Assembly (NCBI RefSeq): GCF_040712075.1
Contig: NZ_JBFCVL010000005.1
Coordinates: 453,012 to 517,011 of the forward strand
From: Fodinicurvata sp. EGI_FJ10296
Lineage (GTDB): Bacteria; Pseudomonadota; Alphaproteobacteria; DSM-16000; Inquilinaceae
DNA: 64,000 nt
Direction of reading: 5' to 3'
A program made the translations under genes and the position numbers. Positions 44,810 through 56,399 of the stretch are shown in pieces. Below the pieces are notes generated by a model. It made no database searches. It was not told where the DNA came from and saw only the letters and a list, made by a program, of their open reading frames with translations. How positions within the stretch are numbered: the stretch's first letter is position 1; every line of letters begins with the position of its first letter.

Positions 44810-46015
44810 TTAGATATCATCCGGGCTCAGAATCGCCGACAGGGGCATGCCCCGGCGTTCGCGCGCAAACTGTATCAGACCCAAAGGCGACGGGCCGTCC
44901 AGCGCGTGGATACGGCGGGGGTCGCCAGCGAGGGCCGATTCCAGCCGCGAGCGAATTCCCGTCAGCGGCTTGCGCGACCGATCGGTCAGAAAGTCGATCA
45001 CGATCGTACCCGCCAGGTTGCGCAGTCGCAAATGCCGGGCCACGGCATCCACGGCTTCGCGGTTCACCTGCGCCGGTGTCGGACAGCTTCCCTGGTCGAC
45101 ATCGACCGTCACACAGGCTTGCGTCTGTTCCATTATGATCCTGCCGCCGGACGGCAAGGCGATCTCCGGCCCCAGCAGCATGGCAGCCGCCTCGACCAGA
45201 TCAGACGCCCGATTGTCGGCCACCACATTGACATCGGGCAGTCTCGGCCGAAGCTGTCCCGCAAGAAACAGCGCGGCGTCACCGGTCGGGCAGAGAACCT
45301 TGCTGCAACCGGGGTGATCCAGCAGCAGCCGCTCTGCCGGCCTGGTGGCAGGGGCCAGCACTTTCGGCAGGGTATCGGCGGAACGGCTGCTGTTTTTGCA
45401 GTCCTGCCAAACGGATGACAACCGCCGCACCTCGTCCGCGATTGCCGCGTCGTCGGCCGTCACGGCGGCAGTGCGAAGAATCCAGCCCAGCGATTGTCCG
45501 CCCGGGCCGCCGCCCTCACGCACCAGTGCCGCCACCGTCTGGCGGCGTGGGTCGGGCCAGTTGCGTCCGCCACGGATCGCCGAATCGAACGGCGTCAACA
45601 CGACGAAGCGGCCGGTAAGGCCGATATCGCGGGCTACGGTGAAGCCTTTGCCGTCCCGGGGCAGACCCTTGATCTGAAACAGTCCGGTGTCGGCTGCGAT
45701 GCCGTTGCCCTTCTCGGCGTCGGGCGCGCGGTCGGTCCCTTGGGCGAGAAAGGCCGGCTGCGACGCCCCGATCTCGACACGCAGATTGCGCCGCTTTGGA
45801 TCGTGACCGACGACACGGCCCAGAACGACCGCATCCAGGCCGAGCCCGTCCGTATCCACCGCGTCACACACAATGTCCGTGATGGTCTCGCCCGACGAAA
45901 CACCAGCGATTTCCACCTGCCGGCCGTCACGGCGGCGAATGGTCATGCTGATGACGTGCTGGACGCCACCGGCCGCCTGATCGGATCCCGTATGTTCAGA
46001 TTTGGGGGGCGGCAT
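44810..46015 (-). CDS. Ribonuclease E/G family protein
   Basis: 401 residues from ATG 46015, overlapping maf by 20 bp; MTIRRRDG at codon 24 is an alternative. The RNase E/G core is recognisable (GGRIIMEQTQACVTVDVDQG, NREAVDAVARHLRLRNLAGTIVIDFL in part), with the DNase I-like catalytic acidic positions (VDVDQG, VIDF). It is shorter than RNase G (about 490) and lacks a clear zinc-link and the usual S1 signature, as in the divergent alphaproteobacterial form beside yacG. Confidence 0.85.
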   Translation of the reverse strand: MPPPKSEHTGSDQAAGGVQHVISMTIRRRDGRQVEIAGVSSGETITDIVCDAVDTDGLGLDAVVLGRVVGHDPKRRNLRVEIGASQPAFLAQGTDRAPDAEKGNGIAADTGLFQIKGLPRDGKGFTVARDIGLTGRFVVLTPFDSAIRGGRNWPDPRRQTVAALVREGGGPGGQSLGWILRTAAVTADDAAIADEVRRLSSVWQDCKNSSRSADTLPKVLAPATRPAERLLLDHPGCSKVLCPTGDAALFLAGQLRPRLPDVNVVADNRASDLVEAAAMLLGPEIALPSGGRIIMEQTQACVTVDVDQGSCPTPAQVNREAVDAVARHLRLRNLAGTIVIDFLTDRSRKPLTGIRSRLESALAGDPRRIHALDGPSPLGLIQFARERRGMPLSAILSPDDI

Positions 46016-46670
46016 GGCAATCGGTCATGGACGCGCCGGCCAGACCCTTGAGAATCGGGAAGCCCACGCCAGCCAGCATCGATCCGGTTTCCCAGAGCGG
46101 CAGCCCCACCACATTGCTGTAGGACCCCTGCAGGGATCGGACGAACAGCGCCGCCAGCCCCTGCACGGCATAGCCGCCAGCCTTGCCCCGCCATTCGCCA
46201 GAGGCCAGATAGGCGTCGGTCTCCTCGGCGGTCAGGCGCTTGAATGTAACCGTCGTCGTGACGAGGCGCTGCGCAATACGGCCATCTGGCGCCATCAGCG
46301 CGACCCCGCCATGCACCCGATGCCGCCGACCCGACAGCAGGTCGAGACAGCGGCGTGCGACCGCCGCATCGTCCGGTTTCGGCAAACAACGGATGCCGCA
46401 ACCGACCACCGTGTCCGCCGCCAGTACGAAGCGCCCCTCGTAAGCGCCCGCCACGGCACGCAATTTTGCCGCCGCAAGGCGCTGAGCAAGATCGCGTGGG
46501 CGTTCGGCCTGCCGAGGCGTCTCATCGACTTCCGCCGGCGCCACTGCTGCCGGTACAATACCGATCTGTCGCAACAAATCCACGCGCCGCGGACTTGCCG
46601 AGGCGAGCACCAGCCCACCGGGACGATCGGCGCTTGGCCCAGGGCCCACGATGCCGTGATCCGTGCCCAC
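45996..46670 (-). CDS. maf: Maf family nucleotide pyrophosphatase
   Basis: 224 residues from a GTG start at 46670 that overlaps the infA stop (TAGTG). The signature LVLASASPRRVDLLRQIGI near residue 20, DETP, KLRAVA, and LAADTVVGCG with the catalytic Asp are present. Maf proteins hydrolyse dTTP, UTP or modified nucleotides. The typical ADT-V-V motif is followed by GCG rather than a plain hydrophobic triplet, which is a small oddity. Confidence 0.93.
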   Translation of the reverse strand: MGTDHGIVGPGPSADRPGGLVLASASPRRVDLLRQIGIVPAAVAPAEVDETPRQAERPRDLAQRLAAAKLRAVAGAYEGRFVLAADTVVGCGIRCLPKPDDAAVARRCLDLLSGRRHRVHGGVALMAPDGRIAQRLVTTTVTFKRLTAEETDAYLASGEWRGKAGGYAVQGLAALFVRSLQGSYSNVVGLPLWETGSMLAGVGFPILKGLAGASMTDCHAAPQI

Positions 46671-46888
46671 TATTTGAATCGGAACGTTATCCGTCCCTTG
46701 CTCAGATCATATGGGGTCATCTCGACATTGACCCGGTCACCAGCAAGCACCCGGATGCGATTCTTGCGCATTTTGCCCGATGTGTGGGCGAGCACCTCGT
46801 GCTCGTTGTCGAGGCGGACGCGGAACATTGCATTTGGAAGCAATTCCATGACCGTCCCATTAAATTCTATCAGATCTTCCTTTGCCAT
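46670..46888 (-). CDS. infA: Translation initiation factor IF-1
   Basis: 72 residues ([24 protein letters not shown]). S1-like fold with [19 protein letters not shown] and ending ITFRFK, which is the full standard length. Essential factor at the ribosomal A site during initiation. Heads the infA-maf-RNase E/G-yacG run. Confidence 0.98.
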   Translation of the reverse strand: MAKEDLIEFNGTVMELLPNAMFRVRLDNEHEVLAHTSGKMRKNRIRVLAGDRVNVEMTPYDLSKGRITFRFK

Positions 46889-46973
46889 GTTGGCCTTTGG
46901 CTACCTCTTGGTTTTGATCACATGCGACCGGTTCGCTCAGTCGGTTGATACCTGTGCGACCAAGCGTTGACGG

Positions 46974-47513
46974 TCAAGAACTTTTCCGATTGGCAACATC
47001 CGAACCTCGCCCGGATGGCGTATTCACTGATCGGGAGTCGCCACCGATTCGCCCCGACGCCGGACCGGAAGCCACAGCATTGCCGGACTGAAACCGTTCC
47101 TCGATCCGCCCGATCAGCTGATCCCGTGTGTTTCTGTACGCCTCAACCTGCTGATCGCGGGTTCCGCGTATGGCCGTCGGGTCGAAAGTCGGCCAGTAGA
47201 CGACATCGCAGGACGTCGTTCTCGTAAGCTCCAATGCCCTGTGATGTGCTTCCGGAGACAGGGTTACCACAAGATCGAAGGTCCCATCGTCCAAATTATC
47301 GAGCGATTTGCTGCGATGTGCGGAAAGATCCATGCCCTGCTCGGCCATGACGGCGACAGTGAACGGATCGATATCGGCCGGTACGATGCCCGCACTCTGT
47401 ACGAAAATGCGCTGTCGAGCCACGCGTTTCAAGATCGCCTCGGCCATCGGTGAGCGTATGGCATTGTGCGTGCAGACGAACAGTACGCTGGTCGGGATCG
47501 GCGCCATATGCAA
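46974..47513 (-). CDS. Low-molecular-weight phosphotyrosine phosphatase / ArsC-like protein
   Basis: 179 residues; codon 3 Met (47507) is an equal start. The P-loop VLFVCTHNAIRSPMAEAI (C-x5-R, here with the serine) is at the N-terminus, and the general-acid Asp is in WPTFDPTAI. The C-terminal 35 residues are low-complexity. Alphaproteobacterial relatives next to infA and UPF0262 are annotated either as arsenate reductase or as protein phosphatase; the role is unsettled. Its start abuts the UPF0262 stop. Confidence 0.88.
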   Translation of the reverse strand: MHMAPIPTSVLFVCTHNAIRSPMAEAILKRVARQRIFVQSAGIVPADIDPFTVAVMAEQGMDLSAHRSKSLDNLDDGTFDLVVTLSPEAHHRALELTRTTSCDVVYWPTFDPTAIRGTRDQQVEAYRNTRDQLIGRIEERFQSGNAVASGPASGRIGGDSRSVNTPSGRGSDVANRKSS

Positions 47514-48080
47514 TCAGCCTCTGATATGCAGGACGCACAGCAATGTAAAAAGCCGTCTTGCCGTATTGTGATCGACGCTGACCTTGCCTTTGAGACGCGA
47601 TTGAAGAATGCGCGACCCTTCATCGTGGATTCCGCGCCGCCCCATGTCGATTGCCTCGATTCTTGATGGTGGTGCCGATTTGATCGCCTCGTAGTAGCTT
47701 TCGCAGATAAGAAAATAGTCGCGAATAATTTGCCGGAAAGGCGAAAGCGACAAATGTATGCTGCGCAATGTTTGGCCGTCTTCTGCGCGCCCGATATCCA
47801 GGACGAGCCGATTGTCCTGCACACCCAACGACACGAAATAGGGTCCCGGCTCGCAGTTCTGCGGTGAAAAACTGTTCTGTTCGAGCAGGTCGTATATGGC
47901 GATCCGGCGTTCGTGTTCGATCTCCGGCGATCGCCGGGCATTCAGGCTGTCATCGAGCGTTATCGCGGCTATGCGCTGCGGCTGGTCGGCCCCGTCGGCC
48001 CGTCCCCGATCACCTGACCCCGGATCGCCCGCCCCCACATCACCCGATCCCGAATTTTCGATCTCCGATTCTCTCGGCAT
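47514..48080 (-). CDS. UPF0262 family protein
   Basis: 188 residues. The core (about 34-188) has RIAAITLDDSL, HERRIAIYDLLEQNSF, GPYFVSLGVQDNRLVLDI and DYFLICESYYEAI, diagnostic of UPF0262. The first 33 residues are Gly/Asp-rich and may be unstructured. Function unknown; always near hisD in this group of bacteria. Confidence 0.93.
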   Translation of the reverse strand: MPRESEIENSGSGDVGAGDPGSGDRGRADGADQPQRIAAITLDDSLNARRSPEIEHERRIAIYDLLEQNSFSPQNCEPGPYFVSLGVQDNRLVLDIGRAEDGQTLRSIHLSLSPFRQIIRDYFLICESYYEAIKSAPPSRIEAIDMGRRGIHDEGSRILQSRLKGKVSVDHNTARRLFTLLCVLHIRG

Positions 48081-48119
48081 CTCTCTCCTGCCTTGCGCCG
48101 TGCACGATGAGGCCGGTCG

Positions 48120-49442
48120 CTATCCTTCGGGTGCGGACATCAAGCGCACGCGAATCGACAGCGCGTGCGCGCTCAACCCCTCTTCTTCGGCCAGGGTCAT
48201 TGCGGCCGGGCCAATGTTGCCGAGACTGAGCGGATCACAGCGAACGATGGTCGTCCGCTTCACAAAATCCGCCACGCTCAGACCGGAGGCAAAGCGCGCG
48301 GTCCGATCGGTCGGCAGAACATGATTGGGACCGGCGACATAGTCGCTGACGGCCTCCGGCGTGTAGCGGCCGAGAAAAATCGCCCCCGCATGGCGGACTC
48401 GGGCGGCCAGCCCCTCGGCGTTGGCAACCGCGAGTTCCAGGTGCTCCGGCGCGATACGATCGGCGAGATCGACCGCCTCATCCATCGTGGCCACCGTGAT
48501 CACGGCCCCATGGTCGTGCCACGAGGCACGGGCGATTTCCGCGCGCGGCAACACCTCGAGGTGAGCCTCGACCGCGCGCTGCACGGCTTCGGCAAAGGCC
48601 GGATCGTCGGTGATGACGATCGAGCGTGCCATCGGATCATGTTCGGCCTGCGCCAGCAGATCCGCCGCGATCCACGATGGGTCGCTGTCGCCGTCCGCAA
48701 TCACCAGCACTTCGGACGGACCGGCAATGCCGTCGATGCCGACGCGACCGAACACCTGGCGCTTGGCCTCCGCGACATAGGCGTTGCCGGGACCGACGAT
48801 CTTGTCGACCGGCGAAATCGTGTCGGTACCGAAAGCCAGCGCGGCGATCGCCTGGGCACCGCCGATGCGATAGACCTCGTCGACGCCGGCCAGACGGGCA
48901 GCGGCCAGCACGACATCGCCTATGCCCTCGCCGGCGGCCCCCTGATGCACGGCCTCGGGGACCGTCATGACCACACGCTGAACGCCGGCGACCCGCGCCG
49001 GCAGCACATTCATCAACACGGTGCTGGGATAGGCGGCCCGGCCGCCCGGAACATAGACACCGACGGAATCGATCGGCGTGTATCGTGCCCCCAGCCCGAC
49101 ACCGGCGGCATCGGTATAGCGAAAGCCCTCGAAGGTCTCGCGGGCGTGGAATGCCTCGATACGCTCGGCTGCTGTTTCGAGTGCCGCCCGCGTTTCCGGG
49201 GAAATGCCGGCCAGCGCCGACTCAAGCCGCTCGTCCGGGATTCGCAGATCGGCAGCCGTGTCGATCGGCGCATCAAACTGGCGCGTCAGATCGAGCAGAG
49301 CGTCGTCACCCTCGTCGTGGACGCGTGCAAGAATACCTGCAACCGTGCGCCCGACATCGTCGGCCGGTGACCGGCGGCTCTCCAACACGCGCTGGAAGCG
49401 GCTCTCGAAATCCGGGTCGAACGTTGAAAAACTTTGCGGCAT
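48120..49442 (-). CDS. hisD: Histidinol dehydrogenase
   Basis: 440 residues from ATG 49442 (MPQSFSTFDPDFE). NAD and zinc site motifs are GVYVPGGRAAYPSTVLMN, IVGPGNAYVAEAKRQVFG, IDGIAGPSEVLVIAD, LLAQAEHDP and the C-terminal GPNHVLPTDRTARFASGLS. It does the last two steps of histidine synthesis. It lies 5 bp after hisG on the same strand. Confidence 0.97.
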   Translation of the reverse strand: MPQSFSTFDPDFESRFQRVLESRRSPADDVGRTVAGILARVHDEGDDALLDLTRQFDAPIDTAADLRIPDERLESALAGISPETRAALETAAERIEAFHARETFEGFRYTDAAGVGLGARYTPIDSVGVYVPGGRAAYPSTVLMNVLPARVAGVQRVVMTVPEAVHQGAAGEGIGDVVLAAARLAGVDEVYRIGGAQAIAALAFGTDTISPVDKIVGPGNAYVAEAKRQVFGRVGIDGIAGPSEVLVIADGDSDPSWIAADLLAQAEHDPMARSIVITDDPAFAEAVQRAVEAHLEVLPRAEIARASWHDHGAVITVATMDEAVDLADRIAPEHLELAVANAEGLAARVRHAGAIFLGRYTPEAVSDYVAGPNHVLPTDRTARFASGLSVADFVKRTTIVRCDPLSLGNIGPAAMTLAEEEGLSAHALSIRVRLMSAPEG

Positions 49443-49447
49443 AAGCT

Positions 49448-50107
49448 TCAGGCGGTCTCGACCGCCTCCTCGAAACGGTTGATCCAGGGCGCCACATCGT
49501 CCGGCCGCGTCTTGAGCGCCGCCCTGTTGACGATCAGGCGTGAGGTGATGTCGGTGATGTGCTCGATTTCGCGCAGGCCATTGGCTTTCAGAGTTGCGCC
49601 CGACGAGACGAGATCGACGATCCGGCGGCAAAGGCCCAGGCTCGGCGCCAGTTCCATCGCGCCGTTCAGCTTGATGCATTCCGCCTGCACACCGCGCGCC
49701 GCAAAGTGACGGCGCGTAATTCCGGGATATTTGGTTGCCACGCGAATGTGGCTCCACCGCGTCGGATCGTCGTCGTCGCCCATGTCGACGGGTGCGGCGA
49801 CAGCCAGCCGGCAGGGGCCTATACCCAGATCGAGCGGTGCATAGATTTCCTGATAGTCGAACTCCATCAGAACGTCGCGACCGGCGACGCCGATATGTGC
49901 CGCGCCGAAGGCGACAAAGGTCGCCACGTCAAAGGATCGCGCTCGAATGATTTCCACGCCGGGAACATTGGTCTTGAAACGCAAACCGCGATGGCCGGGG
50001 TCGTCGAACGCCGGCTCCGGCTCCAGACCGGCGCGCGTCATCAGCGGCCGCAGTTCGTCCAGAATCCGTCCCTTCGGCAGGGCAATAACGAGCGGTTCAT
50101 CGATAAT
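49448..50107 (-). CDS. hisG: ATP phosphoribosyltransferase, short form, probable ATT start
   Basis: 219 residues if started at ATT 50107. The first ATG (50041) would cut off [17 protein letters not shown], a segment conserved in all HisG proteins, and there is no ATG, GTG or TTG between that segment and the in-frame stop at 50137. ATT (or the next codon ATC) is 8 nt after AAGGGG. Other motifs: VRSFDVA-type [23 protein letters not shown] (in part) and LIVNRAALK. The short form needs HisZ, which is not in this window. First step of histidine synthesis. Confidence 0.9.
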   Translation of the reverse strand: MIDEPLVIALPKGRILDELRPLMTRAGLEPEPAFDDPGHRGLRFKTNVPGVEIIRARSFDVATFVAFGAAHIGVAGRDVLMEFDYQEIYAPLDLGIGPCRLAVAAPVDMGDDDDPTRWSHIRVATKYPGITRRHFAARGVQAECIKLNGAMELAPSLGLCRRIVDLVSSGATLKANGLREIEHITDITSRLIVNRAALKTRPDDVAPWINRFEEAVETA

Positions 50108-50242
50108 GGCGGTAACCCCTTGTCGGCTTTCCGGTCACTGTCGGCTCGGTTCGCACGGGTAATCCGGCGAATGCGCGCCACCTTAGGGCCGGTTCATCAT
50201 GTTCTCAAGGCCTGCGGGAGCCGCAGAGGGATTTGGGCTCAA

Positions 50243-50869
50243 TCATGCTCCGGAACCGTCGTCGTCGGCCAATCCGTGATCGGGCATGCGATTGGTCGGC
50301 CACGGCTCGCCCAGGTCTTCCAGCAGAATATCGAGGTCCAGGGCGGTTAGACGCGTCCAGGCACCACCGGAGAACGCGATCAGAATCTCGACTTCACCCG
50401 GCGTCGCCCCGGCGTCGGCTGTAATCGCCAGAATATTCAGGAATGCGCCCCGATCCTTTATATCGATGCCTTTACTGGCAACATGCGTCACCGACGAGAC
50501 CCGAACGGCAGCGTTGGTGCGATAGTAATGTCCGCCACCATCCTCGCCGCGCGCCTCTGCCTCGTCGTCCTCATCCGATCCAAGTCGGGAACTGTCCTCG
50601 ACCATCCCCACATCCCACCGGAAGCGGTTGACGACCATGGCGAACAGTTTCTCGTCCTTCAGGAAGGCCATATCCATGACCGGGACGATGGCATCCTGAA
50701 GCTGGGCCGAAAGCACGAGGAGGTCGTCCGCGTCCCGCGCGCGAAGCCGCAGCGGCGCCGGCGTGCCTACCGCAGGGAGTGGCGCCGAATCCCTGGCTTT
50801 CGCTCCGGCCTTCGAAGCGTCGCTTGCACCCGAAGCCTGAATGTTTCTATCGGTCGGTGAACCCGTCAT
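50243..50869 (-). CDS. DUF2948 family protein
   Basis: 208 residues. The family core starts at [20 protein letters not shown] and continues [23 protein letters not shown] and FLNILAI. The first 40 residues are low-complexity. Function unknown. It overlaps the murA stop by 4 nt (ATGA), so the two are translated together, as in other alphaproteobacteria. Confidence 0.93.
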   Translation of the reverse strand: MTGSPTDRNIQASGASDASKAGAKARDSAPLPAVGTPAPLRLRARDADDLLVLSAQLQDAIVPVMDMAFLKDEKLFAMVVNRFRWDVGMVEDSSRLGSDEDDEAEARGEDGGGHYYRTNAAVRVSSVTHVASKGIDIKDRGAFLNILAITADAGATPGEVEILIAFSGGAWTRLTALDLDILLEDLGEPWPTNRMPDHGLADDDGSGA

Positions 50870-52164
50870 TCGTCATCCGCTATTCGTTCGATGTCGGCGC
50901 CGCATGCCGACAGTTTCCGCTCCAGTTCCTCGTAGCCGCGATCGAGATGATACACGCGGTTGACGATCGTTTCACCCCGCGCCATCAGCCCGGCCAGAAC
51001 GAGTGAGACGCTCGCCCTCAGGTCCGTCGCCATCACCTGGGCCCCTGTCAGGCTCTCGACCCCGCGCACCAGAACCGAACTCTGGTGTACTGTAATATCC
51101 GCTCCCATGCGCATCAGTTCCGGCACATGCATGAATCGGTTCTCGAAAATCGTTTCCGTGATCATCGACGCACCGCTGGCCGTACACATCAATGCCATGA
51201 ACTGCGCCTGCAGATCGGTCGGAAAACCGGGATAGGGTTCGGTCATCGCGTCGACGCCCTTGACGCTGCCGGGCGCGCAGGCCACGCGAAAGCCGTCGGG
51301 CTCTTCGGTCACGGCGATACCAGCCCGGCGCAGGATATCGACCATGGCCTGCAGCGTGTCGATCCGCGCGCCCTGCAGCAGGACATCGCCGCCCGCGATC
51401 GCCGCGGCCATCGCGTAGGTGCCGGTCTCGATACGGTCGGGAATGACCGGATGCCGGGCGGCCGACAGCCGATCGACGCCCTGAACATGGATCGTGTCGG
51501 TGCCAAGCCCCTCGATCCGCGCGCCCATTGCCTGCAGGCACAGGCCCAGATCGACGATCTCGGGCTCGCGCGCGGCATTGACCAGCACCGTTTCGCCGTC
51601 GGCCAGGGCAGCGGCCATCAACAGGTTTTCCGTGGCCCCGACCGAGACCTTCGGAAATACCACCCGCGCACCCTTCAGACGACCGGCCGGAACCGAGGCG
51701 TGGATATAGCCCTGATCGATCGACACCTCGGCGCCCATCGCTTCCAGACCGGAGATATGCAGATCGACCGGACGCGTGCCGATTGCGCAGCCACCGGGCA
51801 ACGAGACCTCGGCCTTTCCGCATCGCGCCAGCAGCGGCCCCAGCACGAGCACCGATGCGCGCATCTTGCGTACGATGTCATAAGGTGCGGTGGTGGAGAG
51901 AATTTTCGGCGCCGCGAGCTCCAGGACCGCGCCCAGGCGGTCCTCGTCCGGCTCCTGGACGCTGCGGTCGACGATCTCGACCCCGTGCTGGCCCAGCAGC
52001 GCACTCATCGTGCGGATATCGGCCAGACGCGGAACGCCCGTCAACGTCACCGGTTCGTCGGTCAGCAGCGCGGTCGCCATCAACGGCAGTGCCGCATTTT
52101 TCGAGCCGCTGATCGGCAGGCGCCCCGTCAGCCGATTACCACCGCGAATGCGAATCCGGTCCAT
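50866..52164 (-). CDS. murA: UDP-N-acetylglucosamine 1-carboxyvinyltransferase
   Basis: 432 residues. Motifs are [36 protein letters not shown] carrying the catalytic Cys that fosfomycin alkylates, and [16 protein letters not shown] with the Asp general base. First committed step of peptidoglycan synthesis. The Cys is intact, so MurA should be fosfomycin-sensitive; a FosX homologue is encoded 20 kb away. Confidence 0.98.
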   Translation of the reverse strand: MDRIRIRGGNRLTGRLPISGSKNAALPLMATALLTDEPVTLTGVPRLADIRTMSALLGQHGVEIVDRSVQEPDEDRLGAVLELAAPKILSTTAPYDIVRKMRASVLVLGPLLARCGKAEVSLPGGCAIGTRPVDLHISGLEAMGAEVSIDQGYIHASVPAGRLKGARVVFPKVSVGATENLLMAAALADGETVLVNAAREPEIVDLGLCLQAMGARIEGLGTDTIHVQGVDRLSAARHPVIPDRIETGTYAMAAAIAGGDVLLQGARIDTLQAMVDILRRAGIAVTEEPDGFRVACAPGSVKGVDAMTEPYPGFPTDLQAQFMALMCTASGASMITETIFENRFMHVPELMRMGADITVHQSSVLVRGVESLTGAQVMATDLRASVSLVLAGLMARGETIVNRVYHLDRGYEELERKLSACGADIERIADDE

Positions 52165-52248
52165 TCATTTACTCCCCTAAATCGGCGTAGCATTGATCAG
52201 CGCATTGGGGCCGGCGTCGCCCATTGCCCGGCACCGCATGATGCCCCG

Positions 52249-52803
52249 CTATAGCCTGGGCAGCGTGACGCCGCGCTGGCCCATATATTTGCCCTGGCGG
52301 TTGGCGTACGAGGTCTCGCAGGGCTGGTCGCCCATAAGGAACAGGAACTGGCAGGCCCCCTCATCGGCATAGATCCGGGCCGGCAGGGGCGTCGTGTTGG
52401 AGAATTCCAGCGTCACATGGCCTTCCCAGCCCGGCTCAAGCGGGGTGACATTGACGATGATCCCGCACCGGGCATAGGTCGACTTGCCGACGCAGATCAC
52501 CAGCACATCGTCGGGCACCCGGAAATACTCCACCGTCGACGCCAGCACGAAGCTGTTCGGCGGGATCACGCAGGTCTTGGTCTTGCGGCGGACGAAGCTC
52601 GTTTCAGAGAACGCCTTGGGGTCGACGACATCGTTGTCGACATTGGTGAAGATCAGAAACTCATCCTGGACGCGGGCGTCATAGCCATAGGACGACAGTC
52701 CATAGGAGATAACGCCGTCGCGATTCTGCTTTTCGACGAACGGCGTGATCATGCCGGTCTCCGCCGCTTTCTCGCGTATCCAGATATCGGACATGATCGT
52801 CAT
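52249..52803 (-). CDS. dcd: dCTP deaminase
   Basis: 184 residues from ATG 52803 ([13 protein letters not shown]). Motifs [40 protein letters not shown] (in part) with the catalytic Glu, and [19 protein letters not shown] at the end. It makes dUTP from dCTP on the way to dTTP. The frame runs on upstream into the small basic gene and beyond; the family start is clear. Confidence 0.97.
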   Translation of the reverse strand: MTIMSDIWIREKAAETGMITPFVEKQNRDGVISYGLSSYGYDARVQDEFLIFTNVDNDVVDPKAFSETSFVRRKTKTCVIPPNSFVLASTVEYFRVPDDVLVICVGKSTYARCGIIVNVTPLEPGWEGHVTLEFSNTTPLPARIYADEGACQFLFLMGDQPCETSYANRQGKYMGQRGVTLPRL

Positions 52804-52825
52804 GGCCGGCCTTCTCCATATGCTC

Positions 52826-53056
52826 TTACTGGTTGGGATCGCCGGAATTCGGATTACTGGCGGATCCCGGTTCCTTGTTCGTGCCGCCGTCGTCCGGTCC
52901 ACCGGATTCCGACCCGCGATCTGCCCGTGCGCCGTTCGTTGCCGTGCTGCGCCGGGCCCGCTGCTGGCTTTTGCGCCGGGCGAGATTGGCCCGCAATGCG
53001 GCGGCTTCGCGGGTTTCCCGATCGCCGGACCCACCGGATGCGCGCGATGATGCCAT
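52826..53056 (-). CDS. Small Arg-rich conserved protein
   Basis: 76 residues from ATG 53056, preceded by GGAGAGG. A helical basic core ([24 protein letters not shown]) is followed by a Gly/Asp/Ser tail. Short proteins with the same AALRANLxRRK pattern occur near dcd/murA in alphaproteobacteria. Nucleic-acid or ribosome binding is possible from charge alone. No known function. Confidence 0.65.
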   Translation of the reverse strand: MASSRASGGSGDRETREAAALRANLARRKSQQRARRSTATNGARADRGSESGGPDDGGTNKEPGSASNPNSGDPNQ

Positions 53057-53325
53057 GACCCTCTCCGTCGCCGAAAATAACGCCATCCGTAACGGCGCTC
53101 GTTCGCGCGTAACGGATAGCGTAACCGGTATGGTCGTGCGACGTAAAATTGTCCATAGCGGGGCAGATACGCGATGAGCAATAGACCGAAAAAACGGTTG
53201 AGTCCCGGGTCATCAAAGTCCTTGCCCCCCGGCACAAGCTGTGGCAGTTTCCGCGCGCATTGGGACGCGGCCCTGCGGGGCCGGGCGTCGGAAGTTTCTT
53301 CGCCCCGTCGTAATCTTGATACGGC

Positions 53326-53400
<75 letters not shown>

Positions 53401-53698
53401 TTTATCCGTAAAAATCAGACTATAAGAATGGCCGACGTGTCCGCCATCCCGGCGCTCGTGCGGAGTCAGTGTGCCACCGATATGACCCATCCCAACGCTT
53501 CTACGGATCGCAAAAGCGGGTTCCCGAAGGCCGGGTCGGACAGACTTCGGTGGAACTGCGGGTTATCAGGCAAGACATCCCCGGCACGCTCATACAGGGC
53601 ATAGGCTGCCGAATGACCCGCCATCAAACCTCCGACACCCCCATCGACACCGTCGCAAGCGAGACCGGTTACACCGAGCCGGCCGCCATCCACCGATA
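53401..53698. other. Intergenic region, possible gene remnant
   Basis: Nothing firm is seen between tRNA-Thr and the SDR stop. On the plus strand the end of one frame reads DTVASETGYTEPAAIHRYY just before a stop at about 53712, which recalls the second helix-turn-helix of AraC-type regulators. No intact upstream part exists, so this could be a decayed gene or chance. Confidence 0.2.
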
Positions 53699-54472
53699 CT
53701 ATTGGGCGGTATAGCCGCCGTCGACGACCAGCTCGCTTCCCGTCACGAATTTCGATTCATCCGACGCCAGATAAAGGATCGCATTGGCGATATCGTCCGG
53801 TTCGCCAATGTGGCCAATGGGATGGAGTGAATTCAGATACCGGCGGCCTTCTTCGACGTCGCCCTGGGATTTCAGGAAATTTTCCACCATCGGCGTCCAG
53901 ATATATCCGGGGTGAACCGAATTCACCCGAATATTATAGCCCGCTTTGCCGCAATGCAGCGCGGCGGACTTGGTGAATATCCGAACGCCGCCTTTGCTGG
54001 CGTTATAGGCGGCAAGATTGGGATCGCCGACCAGCCCCTCGATCGACGACAGGTTGATGATCGACCCGCCGCCGGACGTCTTCATCGCGGCGATGGCGTG
54101 TTTCGTGCCAAGGAACACACCGTCGAGATTGATCGACATGAGCCGGCGCCAATCTTCCAGCGTGGTCTCTTCTACGGACCCCGAAAGGGCAACGCCGGCG
54201 TTATTGACCAGCACATCGAGCTTCCCGGCCATCGCCAGCGCTTGTGACAGAGCCGCGTCCCATCCTTCCTCCGTCGCCACATCGTGCTCGACAAAGTAGG
54301 CTTTGCCACCCTCATCGGTGATGGCCTTGACGACCGCCTTGCCCTCCTCAACCTGAATATCGCTCGCGATGATCGTTGCGCCTTCGCGAGCAAGCATTAA
54401 GGCCGCCGCCCGGCCGAGACCCAACGCCGCACCGGTCACCATTGCAACTTTACCAGATACACGACCCATCAT
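53699..54472 (-). CDS. Short-chain dehydrogenase/reductase (SDR), FNR-box controlled
   Basis: 257 residues from ATG 54472 (ATG 54469 also fits), with GAGGAG upstream. Classical SDR: TGAALGLGRAAAL cofactor motif, NNAG, the Ser in IINLSSIEG, and YNASK catalytic pair, with HPGYIWTPM and GSELVVDGG at the end. The Asp in IIASDIQ after strand 2 favours NAD(H). A near-perfect FNR box sits at -41.5 of its predicted promoter. A role in redox balance at low oxygen, such as reduction of a carbonyl product made by the divergent operon, is inferred. Confidence 0.9.
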   Translation of the reverse strand: MMGRVSGKVAMVTGAALGLGRAAALMLAREGATIIASDIQVEEGKAVVKAITDEGGKAYFVEHDVATEEGWDAALSQALAMAGKLDVLVNNAGVALSGSVEETTLEDWRRLMSINLDGVFLGTKHAIAAMKTSGGGSIINLSSIEGLVGDPNLAAYNASKGGVRIFTKSAALHCGKAGYNIRVNSVHPGYIWTPMVENFLKSQGDVEEGRRYLNSLHPIGHIGEPDDIANAILYLASDESKFVTGSELVVDGGYTAQ

Positions 54473-54499
54473 CCTGCTCCTCAAATATGTCTGACCTGA

Positions 54500-54541
54500 A
54501 TTCTGAGCGTGCGGCGGTGGCCCTGCATTGAGCCAGATCAA
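54500..54541 (-). promoter_or_regulatory. FNR-box promoter of the SDR gene
   Basis: TTGAGCCAGATCAA (54528-54541) differs from TTGAT-N4-ATCAA at one base. On the minus strand CAGAAT lies at 54505-54500, exactly where the -10 should be if the box is centred at -41.5. Predicted start is about 20 nt before the SDR ATG. Confidence 0.6.
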
Positions 54542-54553
54542 ACAGCGTTAACC

Positions 54554-54594
54554 TTGATCTGCATCAATGCGCATGACGTCTCCGCCGCTAGACT
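54554..54594 (+). promoter_or_regulatory. FNR-box promoter of the ligase/E1/E2/ACP operon
   Basis: TTGATCTGCATCAA (54554-54567) is a perfect FNR site. TAGACT at 54589-54594 is within 1 nt of the class II -10 place. The operon's first ATG is at 54648. The two boxes in this divergent region are centred 26 bp apart. Confidence 0.7.
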
Positions 54595-54647
54595 CGATTT
54601 GCCAGCGTGCGGGAATGGGCGGTTTGGTGCTGTGGGGAGTACGATAA

Positions 54648-56398
<1,751 letters not shown>

Positions 56399-56399
<1 letters not shown>

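Noticed and set aside
53613..53714. AraC-type regulator
   Set aside because: Only one HTH-like segment with no upstream domain; cannot be told from chance.
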